DNA of 64,000 nucleotides, from the NCBI GenBank assembly GCA_904063045.1, contig CAJFCJ010000059.1, positions 55,840-119,839 on the forward strand, written 5' to 3'. The notes beneath the pieces are model-generated. The model ran no database searches. It was not told where the DNA came from and worked only from the letters and a program-made list of their open reading frames with translations. Below, piece by piece: positions 22,301 through 32,984 of the stretch; position 1 is the stretch's first letter, and every line of letters starts with the position of its first letter. A program made the position numbers and the translations under genes. The stretch comes from Dimorphilus gyrociliatus. Lineage: Eukaryota; Annelida; Polychaeta; Dinophilidae.

Positions 22301-22572
22301 TGAAATCTTTGGGAAAACTACTTAAAAAGTGTTCTAATTTGAAAAAGATAGATTTGTCTGGTATTAATGTTATGGGTAAATCAATGAATGAAATATTTGA
22401 AGGATTGGAATCATCTTCAAAAACATTGGAATATGTTTATGTTGACTGGCGTAAATTAAATGAAGAACAAGGGAAATCTTTGGGGAAACTACTTAAAGTA
22501 TGTTCTAATTTGAAAAACATAGATTTGTCATATATTACTGTTTTGGGTAAATCAATGAATGAAATATTTTAA
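19310..22572 (+). CDS. NLR protein, leucine-rich-repeat portion
   Basis: Continues the frame of 14201-16571 after MULE removal; taken alone, the first ATG is 19357 (1,071 codons). It is almost entirely leucine-rich repeats of the ribonuclease-inhibitor type. The period is 57 residues, that is two LRRs of 28-29 residues. About four or five diverged units are followed by eleven nearly identical ones from codon 446. Each unit contains 'LNEEQGKSLGKLL' and 'KNIDLSG'. The frame ends at TAA 22570-22572, where neighbouring units have GAA; a twelfth, decayed unit continues to about 22692 with a further stop, so the original C-terminus was probably some 40 residues longer. LRRs in NLRs serve ligand sensing and autoinhibition. 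Confidence 0.85.
20691..22571 (+). repeat. 171-bp tandem array encoding 57-residue LRR modules
   Basis: Eleven units begin exactly every 171 bp at 20691, 20862, 21033, 21204, 21375, 21546, 21717, 21888, 22059, 22230 and 22401. They are near-identical at the DNA level, with differences clustered at the codons before the conserved Cys and after 'IDLS'. Variants such as 'KVC...SYITVLG' recur in units 2 and 11, consistent with conversion or unequal exchange. Open frames on the opposite strand here are a by-product of the repeat. Confidence 0.9.
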
Positions 22573-22865
22573 GGATTGGAATTTTCTTGAAATAATTTGG
22601 AAAAAGTAGATTTTGACTGGTATAACTTAAATAAAGAACAAGGAAAATATTTGGGAAACTTCTTAAAACATGGTGGAAAGAAATGGCCATGAAAGAAAAT
22701 GTCTATTAATATAAATTTCATTTTAATATAAATATATGTTGAAAAAGTTAACCTGGGGTAAAAGAAATTGTTAAATATATACTTAAAAAATGAAATATTC
22801 ACAAAAAAAATCACTTAACTTTTTCTATTAGCTTAATATTTTAGGAATTATATTTCTAAAAGGTA
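22573..22865 (+). other. decayed last LRR unit and 3' flank of the NLR gene
   Basis: To about 22692 the sequence still encodes an LRR unit ('NLEKVDFDWYNLNKEQGK') with stops. The rest is AT-rich with nothing recognisable. Confidence 0.5.
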
Positions 22866-22869
22866 CAAG

Positions 22870-23228
22870 CAAGGTATATCAAAGAGGCTAATACAGTAAC
22901 TCCGTATGGCTTAAATGAGGATCATGGTTGCTACAGTACAACTATAGTACCACTAGTGGTCTACCATCCAAGTCCTTGGTATAAACTAAATAGAATACTT
23001 AAGGACCACTGGAGTGCTCTTAATGATGACAGTCCACTGAAGGTGATTAGGCCTATTATTGCCTTGAAACCGGGGAGATCATTGGGTAGCCTTATAATAA
23101 AGGGAAGAACTGAAGGTCCACCTCAAGAGGATAATACCAACACTCTGAATCTAGTAGAATGTTGGCCATCCCCATGGTGGCATATTAAACAGTCTTCAAT
23201 AAACCACATAACAAATTCTCTATTGTGA
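22870..23228 (+). pseudogene. retroelement RT-thumb relic, Penelope-like
   Basis: An open stretch of about 118 codons reads 'PLVVYHPSPWYKLNRILKDHWSALNDD' in its middle and then 'RPIIALKPGRSLGSLIIKGR'. This pattern (a 'yHP...il..hW..L' followed by 'P.....rr..nL...Lv.a') is the end of the reverse transcriptase in Penelope-like and related elements, just before a GIY-YIG endonuclease. Only this fragment is present, with no RT core and no endonuclease. The call rests on motif memory and could be another non-LTR retroelement. Confidence 0.45.
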
Positions 23229-24325
23229 ATAACATAGAGAGCCTGGACAACAGCAATGACACAATTCTCACCATGGCCAATAGCTGGGTTGGGAATGATC
23301 AGGAGAGTAGTTTTGCAGGTATTAATCTCCTATTGGAGATACAGAGAGAAATTGACAGTGAATGAAAATTAATAGGGCTAGTTATTAGTTGAGTAGGGAT
23401 TGAACACCTCTTTCATGGAGAACAGGTTGTGGTAGTTGGCAGTGAACAAACAGTTCCCCAACAAAAACACCACATCTGGTTCTTATATCCTAACCCTAAG
23501 CTATAGCCCCCTAAAAAGATACAAATTAGTGAAAGTTTACAACTAACCCTAACCTAAGATAATGGAACCAACACTTAACTTTGCAGAGAGGAAGGTACAG
23601 ACTGGATAGACATCAGACCTGTTCTGAACAATTGTTAAATAAAAAATGGGGTAATTTATGGGGAGACACCTCTCTATGAGAGAACAGATGGTTGACAGTT
23701 TAACATGGGTCTACTGACCTTATGCTACATAGTACCCTAAGGATATATATATATCAATGAGTTAGTTTTGATCCAAAAAAATCAGTGCTGTGGCAAAAAT
23801 GTCCCAAATCTGGGCCATTTAGGAGTTTCATTATGCATCATCCTAGATGTTTCAATTTTGTTGGAGGTGATAGAGCTCGAAAAGAGCTTTTCACTGATAT
23901 CCTACACAACCATGTAGCTCTTACAGTTCAGGAGTGGCTGAGCTTGGGAAATCGAAAATTTTCCAAGTTTGGGTAGAAAAATAAAAGATATTTTTTTTTA
24001 TCTTTCTGACATAGGGGCAAGCTTGGATTCAAGTTTGAAAGCAATCTGACGATTTTGAAAAATTGGCCTTCACTGAGGCTCTGGACTTCTGAAAATCATT
24101 AATTTTGTAAGTTCATTGTCAGGTTAATTACCTGTTAAAACAGGGTGTTGTTGAAAATGCCCACTGTTCTTGTTGAAAACCCTAACTGTGCTTTTTGAAA
24201 ATGCCCACTATGCCTAACTATTACACCAAAATTACAAAAGTTGTTTAATTACATTTGAAGTGAAAACATTTTAATAATAGACAGTGAAAAAAATTATTTT
24301 TTACATGTGTATTAAAGAATTGTAA
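23229..24325. other. intergenic stretch
   Basis: No supported gene. CCCTAA-like motifs occur near 23490 and 23551-23562. The frame at 23785-23976 has no recognisable feature and is judged random. Confidence 0.4.
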
Positions 24326-24478
24326 TAGAATTATTTAGAGTAGAAGCATTGACAGCAGACAGCTTTAAACATGATAAATTGCTGAATTTTTTTTCAAAAT
24401 TTTCTTCTTCATGCTTGCATAGATTTTTTTTGTATCCTACAAATCTTTTTTTCTGACAGTAGCTTTTGATAAATGTCA
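24326..24478 (-). pseudogene. MULE transposase C-terminal relic
   Basis: On the minus strand the words 'KLLSEKKICR' and following residues match the C-terminal tail of the MULE transposases at 56,500-56,560 and 18,940 ('KLLSEKKICRQQ', 'KLLSEKRIYKHQ'). Stops and shifts interrupt it. It ends exactly where an LTR-A-like fragment begins. Confidence 0.55.
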
Positions 24479-24790
24479 TGTACTGATCTTGCTGGCAAAA
24501 TCTATGCCTTTGCATAGTTCTACTCAAACCATTTAAATGAATGTTTAAATTAAAACAGTTTATTCGCAAATAATAATACTTAAGCAAGTAACAAGCTGGG
24601 AGTTCAATAGCAGAGTAGATAGTTCATAATATCAGGTCGCCAAATTACCAAACTGTCTTCCTATGTTGAGGAGTGGATGGATGGTTCCAGTGGAGGTTGT
24701 TTTCAGGTTATCTTCCCAAGTCCTTGGGTCCAGATGGAAGCTGCATGCAGAATGAGAATAATGAGTCTACACTTATGAACTATAGTTTAT
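24479..24790 (-). repeat. diverged LTR of family A (partial)
   Basis: Starts TGTACTGATCTTGCTGGC, matching the reverse complement of the LTR-A 3' end, and follows LTR-A to about 24775 with substitutions and small indels. Beyond this the similarity fades; an uncertain remainder may extend to about 25,050. It is an older relative of the three 635-bp copies. Confidence 0.65.
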
Positions 24791-25217
24791 AGATATTTTA
24801 TAAATGATACTTACTATATGGTAAAAGTGTTGAAGTAGATGTTGCCTCTAGGGTAGATGGTACCGAACTGCCACAATCAACCCCTTTTATAGGCAAAGGA
24901 TAAGATGTTACATAACAAACATGTTGACAACAACAACAAAGGTTTATTTACATAAATATAATGTAAGAATTGACCCTTGATGGGTAACCTACACAAAGTT
25001 GTTGTTTACATCACTATTGCATAATATGACAACCCTTGACCCTATTTGTTGTGAATAATCCTTATCTGGGGTTAGACCCTTGTTGTTGACAGCCAAGGCA
25101 TAAACAACTGATAAGGAATTGTATAAAAGCAGGGTGTAGGCAGTAACAGGCATTTAGTCCTGAATCAACTCCCTTAGTGAACAGGTCTAGTATTAATTTA
25201 GAATACAGTTTTATTAT
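24791..25217. other. spacer, possibly the U3 part of the diverged LTR
   Basis: No gene. The position fits the U3 of the LTR starting at 24479, but I cannot align it to LTR-A. Confidence 0.35.
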
Positions 25218-25820
25218 TGTACTTTGTTGTATTGTAATTGCAGGAATTTCTGCTTCTTCAGAACAGTATTTGTCCTTTCCAATCATTTATCAATTTACTA
25301 AAGTACTGGTCCAATTAGAACCTTTCAAGTTCATCTACAAATAGTCATAACAAATGTAATTTTGGTGGAAATAATTCAACAAAATACTAGTATTTTGTCC
25401 AAAGAATATGTATTGAGTAAATGAGTTTCTAGTTCTAAACAAGTAAGTTTAAACAACCAGTTAACAGTTAAAGAACTGAACTGACAAGCTGGGGAAATGC
25501 ATTTCCTTTTATACATTTCCAAAGCTGGGTTCAAGTGGTCAAAGGATTACAAAGTTGAAATCTGACTGTCTCATAATTCCCAAGTAGCCACCATCTGTTA
25601 CAGTCAAGAGTCTATTTCTTACAAAATAGAGTTCTTTCTACAGTACTAAAAGCTAACACTACGAAATAAAAGTCTTTCTAAAGTTCCACCACTATAATCG
25701 CTACAAAATATAAGTAATTCTATAATTGCACCAGTCTAATTCTTATAAAATAGAAGTCTTTCTAATGTAACCTTATATCTAAAGTCTAAGTATTGATATA
25801 TCATTATATCTAAGTGCACA
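25218..25820 (-). repeat. LTR of family C
   Basis: 603 bp. On the minus strand it starts TGTGCAC and ends AAAGTACA. The first ~370 bp of the plus strand resemble LTR-B (shared 'ccaaagaatatgtattgagtaaatga' and 'gaatttct' blocks). The rest is specific and includes ~45-bp degenerate repeats of an 'acaaaatagaagtctttcta' type. It is preceded on the minus strand by a polypurine tract and an env tail, so it is a 3' LTR. Fragments recur at 40240-40405, 41515-41612 and 44486-44640. Confidence 0.65.
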
Positions 25821-26030
25821 GATATCCCACCCTTTTAAGACCTTGCTTCCACGAAAGGTCTGGGACCTGTCACAATGACTCTATTACCTTCTTTTGAATA
25901 TGTTGGATAGTTTTGAAGAGGTATTGCTTCTTTGTCAATTTCCATAGTTGAGTATGTTGGAATCTGTAATTCTTCTTGTTGTATACTTGGAGCTGTTGGT
26001 TTGGCTTTCCTTCTTTCTTTGGAAAAGACA
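25821..26030 (-). pseudogene. env: env C-terminal tail, family C
   Basis: On the minus strand about 65 codons are open to a stop at 25835-25837, ending in 'RPFVEARS'. The corresponding end of the family-B env (stop at 31219-31221) ends in 'RPFMEARS'. A purine-rich tract separates the stop from LTR-C. The rest of this env is missing: at about 26030 the sequence changes to a plus-strand gag of another copy. Confidence 0.55.
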
Positions 26031-26034
26031 ATTG

Positions 26035-28328
26035 CAAGTCTTCTAATTGATGCTAATGAGAAACCTAATACTACTTTGCTGAGACCCTATTCTGGTAGGA
26101 AAGATACTTGGGCCTTTAAGAGGAACTTTCAAACAGCTTGTGAATTAAACCTTTGGGATACAGAAGAGAAAAGAGTTTGAATGCTGAGAAAATACACTAC
26201 TGGAAGAGCCAGAGATGTTATTGAAAGTTTACCCTCCATGGCAAATGAAAATGAAATTTGGGATGCATTGGATGAAGAATTTAATCCAGATCCTATGGCT
26301 TACAAAAAAGAAATTGATAGATTGAGACAGTTCAATGATGAAACTGTCCAAAGTTTTGTTAGAAGAAGTAAAGAACTTGTGGAAAAATTCCTACCATTCA
26401 ATACTAATGAAATGGCTTGTGTTACTGAAAGAGTTAGAGAACTTCAACTGTTAACTGTATTCAGGAATGGTCTTAAAGGAAAAATTGTTAATCATGTGGA
26501 AAAAGATGGAAAGATTAACTCAGTTAATCAGTATATTAAATTGGCAAAAAGAGCAGAAATATTTTTTGATAATGCAAGAAAAGAAAGTGAAAATGAATTC
26601 AAACAGTACAAAAGGAGATTTGACAACAATCAGAGTAACTCAAATCAAAATGAACATACATTTAAACCTTTTTCTCAAAATAGATTTCAACAACAAAGAA
26701 ATGGAAATGCAGGAAATAATGAAAAAGGCAGCTTTAACAGACTAATACATGTTGGACCTGATGAACCTAATGAAACTGAAATTTCTAAAGGAAGAATGGC
26801 AATATTTAATCTCAAAGAAGAGAAAATCGCACATTTTAAGTGTACTTCTTTGGTAAAAGGCAGAAAAGATTTCCAATTTCGAATGAAAAATCATAATGGA
26901 AGAGAGGTTATTGCTTTATGTGATTCAGGAGCACTTTTGTCATTTATTACAGAAAAAGAAATCAGGTTAATGGATTCTAAATTCATCAAGAAAGAAACTA
27001 CTGGCTTACCAATCATCACTTCAGCAGAGGGAAATGCTTTAGAGACAAAAGGAAAAGCAAAACTGAATATTCAATTTAATGGAAGAATTATGGAACAAGA
27101 ATTCTTTATTATGGAAAAACTAGATATGGCTATAATACTAGGTTGTGATTTCTTAGAAAATGCTGGAGCTCTTATTGATTTTGCAACAAAACAAGTTTCT
27201 CTTCCATTCTTTATCAGAAAAGGACAACCAGTTAGAAAGTTTTTGCAATATAACGAAAATCGCCAAACAAAATTTGGAAAACAAGGCAGTGTAAAAAAAG
27301 TAACTGTTGGAATGATGGGACAGTATTTTGAAGATTCTGACACTCCATCTGAAGTTTTTGATACTCCATCTGAAGTTTCAGATTGTGTGGACTCAGAAAT
27401 GGAAGTTACTGATCCAGATACTGGCTATGATACAAGCAACACTCATGGTTCAAGCATAGTTTATGAGGGATTCAATGGTTTTGATTCAAATAGCAATTAT
27501 GGCACAGATGAAAGTTCCAGTACTTCTGAAAATTATGATACAGAAACAAGTATTGAATCAGATCACAGCCCAGACTCAGATTTGGATATAATCAATGGTA
27601 CAAGATCATCTGAAGATGAAATTAGTGATTCAACTGATTCTGATAATGGTTCAATGATTGTTAAAGACTCATCTGAAGAAGAGCTTGATAACATAACTGA
27701 GCCTGATAATGATTCAATGATTGTTATAGACTCATCTGAAGAAGAGACCAGTAACACAATTGAGTCTGACAATGATTCCATAATGGTTATAGACTCATCT
27801 GATGAAGAGACTGGAAACACACCGGAGTCTGACAATGGCTCAGTTATTTTCATAAATTCATCTGAAGAAGAAATTGAAATTACATCTGAAGACTTAGCTA
27901 CAGAAATGGAAATGAAACCACAATACATAGAAATAGAAGATGGAATAAGTATCAAAGTGGAAAAAGAACAAAAGAAACCTCCAGTAACTCCTGAAATAGA
28001 AGAATTACAGTTGGAAAGTATTGAATTTGAACATTTGTCTAATCAAAATGTACACAATATTAATTCAAATACACTAGAAATTGACAATTATTTACATGTG
28101 TCCAAAAATAATCTTGACAAGAACAGAGAAGAATTAAAAGAAATGATAAAGAATTATGAAGATATTATTGCTACAAATCAGAATGACATTGGTTCACCAG
28201 ATGTTCCACCAATGGCAATTGAATTATTGGAAGATATAAAGCCTTTCAAACAAAGACCATACAGATTGCCACCCAACAAACAGCAGGAATGCAGGGATCA
28301 ATTAAATGGATTATTGAAAATGGTCTAA
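26035..28328 (+). CDS. gag: Gag, retropepsin and acidic SIM-like linker (broken)
   Basis: One frame interrupted by TGA at 26178-26180; the longest part is 26181-28328. Gag capsid-like sequence ('YSGRKDTWAFKRNFQTACEL', 'EIWDALDEEFNPDP') runs to about 26640, then a Gln/Asn-rich stretch. The retropepsin has LCDSGA at about 26919-26936 and IILGCDFL near 27132. A Ser/Asp/Glu-rich linker (27,330-27,980) contains four units of exactly 63 bp (starts 27642, 27705, 27768, 27831), each with a hydrophobic-acidic motif such as MIVIDSSEEE. The frame leaves RT at 28328, where one base is missing relative to the RT reading frame. Confidence 0.8.
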
Positions 28329-29676
28329 TTAGAGCAAGCAAAAGCCAATGGGCTTCACCCATTGTTTTTGTGAAAAAGAAAGAAGGAACATTAAGAATGT
28401 GTGTGGATTACAGAAAACTTAACAAGCAATCAAAAAAGAATTGTTATCCAATCCCACATCAGGAAGATTTATTTGATAAGCTTGGAGGAGGCCACAAATA
28501 TTTTTCTATATTGGATTTAACAAGTGCATTTCATCATATTCCAATCAAAGAAGAAGATAAGGAGAAAACTGCTTTTATTACACCATTTGGTTTATTTGAA
28601 TTCAACTGCATGCTATGTGGTTTGGCAAATGCACCTTCACACTTCAGCTATACATGGCAAATTTTGTTATTAATGGATTGGAAAACTTCTGCATTAATTA
28701 TATGGATGATATTATAGTTTTTACCAAAACATTGGAAGAACACTTTGTAGCTCTACAGAAACTTATGGAAAGAATCAAGGAAAAAGACTTTAGAATTAAA
28801 CTGAGCAAATGTGCATTCCTACAAGAATCAGTTCAATTCCTTGGTCATAGAATTACACAGAATGGTATTGAAACTGATCCTGAAAAGATTCAGAAAATAA
28901 AAGATGCCAAATTACCTATGTTTGCAAATACTCTGTTGAGTTTTGTGGCATTTTGTGGTTATTACAGAAGATTTGTTAAAGATTTTGCAAAAATCACAAA
29001 ACCTTTGAGAGAATTATTAAAAGTACACCAAAAGACAGAAAAACTGAAATGGACAAAAAAAGCAGAGGAAACTTATGAAACACTAAGGAATGCAATGACA
29101 GAGCCCCCAATCCTTCAATTGCCAGACTTTACTAAATCATTCTATTTAACAACAGATGCTTCTAATTATGCAGTTGGTGCAGTTCTAGAACAAGAATGGG
29201 AAGAAGATGGAAAGAAAATAAGAAAACCAATTTCTTTTGCTTCCAAGCTCCTAATCAATACACAACTAAGATATGCAGCTTATCAAAAAGAGGCTTTTGC
29301 AGTATATTGGGCAGTACAAAAATTCTCCCATTATCTACAGTATAAGAAATTTTTTCTCTACACTGATCACCAAAATTTGGTACAAACATTTGTACAAAAC
29401 AAACTGAATACAAGTACTGTTAAATGGGTGATGGCACTTATGGATATGGATTTTGAAATAATATACATACCAGGAAGAACTAATAGAGCAGACTGGATAT
29501 CAAGAATTGGTGAAACTCATGAAGTAATTGATTTTCATAATTTACTTAAGGAAAGATTAAATGAAGAAAAACAAAATGGCAATACAGTTCCCCAATTAGC
29601 AGAAAGAAAGGATATGCTTAAATGCTTTTATATTGATACAGAGGACTTAGAAGAATTAGATGACCTCGACATTTAA
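28289..29676 (+). CDS. pol: reverse transcriptase and RNase H (frame-broken)
   Basis: Two overlapping frames, 28289-28717 and 28615-29676. RT motifs are 'LRMCVDYRKLNK', 'FSILDLTSAFHH', 'TPFGLFEF' and, after a one-base shift near 28655, YMDD at 28699-28710. The connection region and RNase H follow ('LTTDASNYAVGAVLEQ', 'YAAYQKEAFAVYW', 'LYTDHQNLVQTF'). The chain stops at 29676 some 50 residues after RNase H with no integrase finger. All RT/RNase H catalytic acids I can see are kept. Confidence 0.8.
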
Positions 29677-29679
29677 AAC

Positions 29680-29862
29680 AATTTCCAAGAGAAAAGATTT
29701 TTTCAAAATATTTTCAAAAAATTTTTTGAAAAAATCTTTTATTATTTCCTACCTACTCAACCTACCTTGGTTTCGTCCCCCTCTCTACTAAATTTTTAAA
29801 CCTGGGACTCATCAGGGTCTACTATGCTAAATGAAAGAGAGGTTTGAGAGGTTAGGGTTAGG
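29680..29862 (-). repeat. dispersed repeat R1, copy 2 (partial)
   Basis: Matches 12960-13080 in reverse: 'ttttttcaaaa' core, 'cctacctactcaacctac', 'ggactcatcagggtctact' and 'gagaggttagggttagg'. The last of these carries a TTAGGG-like pair. Confidence 0.6.
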
Positions 29863-30099
29863 TAAATTTTTGAGAATCTTAATTAGAAGTTTCTCTCCAG
29901 ATTTTTGATTTATTTGTTTGTTGATAAAGATTCTTGTGGGGTAAAATTATAAATAAAAAATAAAAAATAAAAGTACATAATAGTTTAAAACTTTTAAAAT
30001 AACAAGGTATATAGAAGGAAGAATATATGGGCTTGAATAAAATGTAAGATAAAAAGAATAGTAATTTGAGTTGATATCTCTCCTACCAGTTGGAAAGAA

Positions 30100-30245
30100 T
30101 ATGACAGAAAATGGCCCCAACAGAAAACAGACCCAACAGAAAGCAGCCACAAATCAACAGAAAACAGCCTCAACTTGAACAGAAAATGGCCCCAACTGGA
30201 ACAGAAAACGACCCCAACTGAGACAGAAAATGGCCACAGGATTCT
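30100..30245 (+). repeat. short tandem array of an acagaaaatggccccaac-type unit
   Basis: Six to seven imperfect direct repeats of about 20 bp with core CAGAAAATGGCCCC or variants (ACAGAAAACAGACCC, ACAGAAAACGACCCC). It resembles the AGAAAAYGTCC arrays flanking MULEs at 52315-52560 and 56867-56955. An LTR of family B lies 25 bp further right. Confidence 0.6.
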
Positions 30246-30270
30246 TCAACCTAAAATATATAAAACAAGA

Positions 30271-31204
30271 TGTACTTTGTTGTATTGTAATTGTAGGAAT
30301 TTCTGGTTCGTCACAACTGTAATCGTCCTTTCCAATCATTTACCAACTTGCCAAAGTACTGGTCCAAATAGAACCTTTAAAGTTCATCCACAAATAGTCT
30401 AACAAAGGCAATTTCGGTAGAAATTGATTAACAAAACACCAGTATTTCGTCCAAAGAATATGTATTGAGTAAAATGAGCTTCTAGTTCTAAACAAGCTAG
30501 TTTAAACAACTAGCTGACGGTTAGAAAACTGAACTATCAACTGTTAATTTCCTAGGGTTTATATACTCTTTTAAGGGTTGATAGTTCACAAATTTCAATG
30601 TTCACAAAAACAAAAGTAACATTTGAAGACAAAGAAAAGTTCTAAATATGGTCATGTTTTTATTGTTTTCCTCTTCTAAATAATAGTTGAATTTCGAAGG
30701 TTGGAGAGTTGCATAAGATGTAACAATTTTAGTAGGACAAGTCCAACAATGAAGAAAACATGTAGATTATATATTTGACAGTTTTTATATTCTACCTTAA
30801 TAATGATATTCAATTGATTGAGTTAGTAAATTTAGCATCAGCATATAAGGAGGAAGTATATCTGATTAATGCATGTTAAAAGAACAGTATTGTGTATACA
30901 ATACTGTTGAATAGTGAATATAATCTAAACTTAGAATTTAAGCATAATTGATAATTAATTGAACTAGTTTTAGTTCGAAATCATAAATTTATGGATTAAT
31001 AAATTGTAATATTAATGCTAGGTTGCAAATAGCAAATATTCTTTATATAATTTAATAGGTTTTATTGCTGCATAATGTGTATGCACTGTCCTATGCAAAA
31101 CTAGGTCACTACTGCTTATCTTTATCAGTGCTATCTGCATAGTACAATACTGGTTCAATACTACTTCTCTATTGTAGAATATAGCTGATGAATGTATGTG
31201 TACA
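30271..31204 (-). repeat. 3' LTR of family B
   Basis: 934 bp; on the minus strand it begins TGTACACATACATTC and ends AAAGTACA. It corresponds to 54339-55273 (935 bp) and, partially, to 36361-36581. It is preceded on the minus strand by the purine-rich AAAGGAGTGGGATGTT and the env stop, so it is the 3' LTR of the element whose env lies at 31219-32984. Confidence 0.8.
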
Positions 31205-31218
31205 AACATCCCACTCCT

Positions 31219-32984
31219 TTAAGACCTTGCTTCCATGAAAGGTCTAGGACTTGTGACAATTATGTTATCACCACTTTTTCTGAACATAGGATAATTTTGC
31301 AGTTCTATTTCTTCTGATTCAGCTGTTGGAGCTGAAGGTAATCTTTTTGTTTTTGTAGTAGTTTAGATAGTCTGGTAAATTGAACTCTTTTCAGTTTTTT
31401 CTTCCAAATAAAGTAAATGAAGAATCCAATTCCAATCAAGAGTATAATTGGCACAAGTGTATCTATTAGAATTTTGAAAGGTTTTCTTATCCATGAAGAA
31501 AATAGATGTTGTGTTGGTGACAAGGCTGCATCAATTCCTAAATCATTTGCAAAGTTAATATGCTCTCTATGCTTAGTCAAAGTATCCTGTATGTATTCCA
31601 AAACTTGTTGTATCTGATAATGTTTCTTGCCCACATCTTCTTTTATACCTAGTTGTAATAATTCTGTGAGTCTGACAACTTCTAGTTTTGGTTCTTCAAT
31701 TTGACTGTTGATTTTCATTCTGATTGATTGTGCTGCTGCTGTTTGGAACCTGCATCCTTTCCTTGTATAATTGATAAATGTCTTCTTGCCAGAATGTATG
31801 GCATATTGATTTTGTTCTGCATCCAAAGGATTTTTCTTGGTCTTGAAGAGATGCTGAGTTTGGTCACATGTACCATATCTTATGTCTTCTTTTGTGATGT
31901 GGTAAGCATGATGAAGTATTGGATCAATTGAGAATAGGAGATCTTTATATTTGATCAGAAATTCTTTTGAACATAATCCATTTTTTGTTATAATTGTTGT
32001 GTCACAAACTACTTGAACAGTTTTTAATTCTGTACATGTATTGAGGGTTGTTAGATCTCCTAACCATGTACTATGGGTTCCATGTTTAGATCCAAGTATT
32101 GTTGGTAGTTGAGGTGATAGTGGTGTAAGTAGGGCTATCATCTTGTTTCTCATGATAAATTCTTTGCATAAAAGTTGTGAAACTTGTTTAAAAACTGTTT
32201 GTAAATTTTGAAAATTTTTGTCAATATTGTTTAGTAGTGCAGCTGTTCTTATAGCATCTTTTATATTTATTTGGTGTGATTCTGGAATCTCCATGTTTTC
32301 TAATTGTTTCCTCTTCCATTTGTGATTTATTGGTTTTCTTTGTAAAAGTGTATATTTGCCATTTTCTGTATGAATTTGAAATTGTGTATCTTTTGGGCTT
32401 TGATACCAAATGTTCATGTTTGGGAGTGGGTTGAAAGTAACTGGTTTTTTGTCCAATTCAAAATCTTGTAATCTTACTAGTCTGGCAGGTTTTAGCTTTG
32501 TTGTTTTCAGCATTTTTAGTATATATTTGTTGTGAATATCCCAGATGTCTGGAGAAATAATTTCTTTGACAAACCAAGTCCTCACTAATGGTGTTGCATG
32601 ATTTTTTATCAGCATATGGTAGGTTTTGTCACCATCTCTATACCAATCATTATATGTTAAAATATCTTGTATTTCTGTGACATTGGCCTTTCTTAGTGAT
32701 GATTTCTTTCCAATATATTTCTCCAATCTATTAACTTCTTTTTTTGAAATGATCTTGTATTTTGTATCCTCTATTATTTTATTGTCAGCATAATTAGAAT
32801 TTGTAAGATCAGTTCTAAGTAAGTCATATTCTTTCTGGGGTACCAATACTCTGGTATCAGGACCACCATATCCTTTGATATATCTGTCTTGGTAAGGTAA
32901 ATCCATTATTGCATAGTTGGGGCAGGAAAAATATCCTCCAAGTTTTACACATTCCACATTATGGGAAACTATTTTCCATGGTGA
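31219..32984 (-). pseudogene. env: env of family B, 5'-truncated
   Basis: The long minus-strand frame runs from the edge of LTR-A (32984) to a stop at 31305; a frameshift near 31340 moves the tail to another frame that ends at 31219. Cys-rich ectodomain, 'SCPNYAIMDLPYQDR' block shared with family-A env, a heptad-like helix before the anchor, and a membrane span ('LVPIILLIGIGFFIYFIW') followed by a basic tail. The N-terminal half is absent because LTR-A begins inside the gene. The codons upstream of 32985 in the open frame are LTR sequence, not env. Role in an intact element: membrane-anchored envelope glycoprotein. Confidence 0.75.

Larger units (their letters stand above)
26035..29676 (+). 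mobile_element. truncated gag-pol of an LTR element, integrase lost
   Basis: A plus-strand internal fragment with Gag, protease, acidic linker, RT and RNase H in this order. It lacks LTRs, primer site, integrase and env. The left side abuts an oppositely oriented env tail; the right side abuts repeat R1. Breaks are an in-frame TGA in gag (26178), a one-base shift near 28312 and another near 28655. It is related to family A but carries the family-B/C type protease and linker. Confidence 0.8.

Noticed and set aside
30100-30245. CRISPR-like array
   Set aside because: Units are imperfect and contiguous without unique spacers, and the context is eukaryotic transposon DNA.
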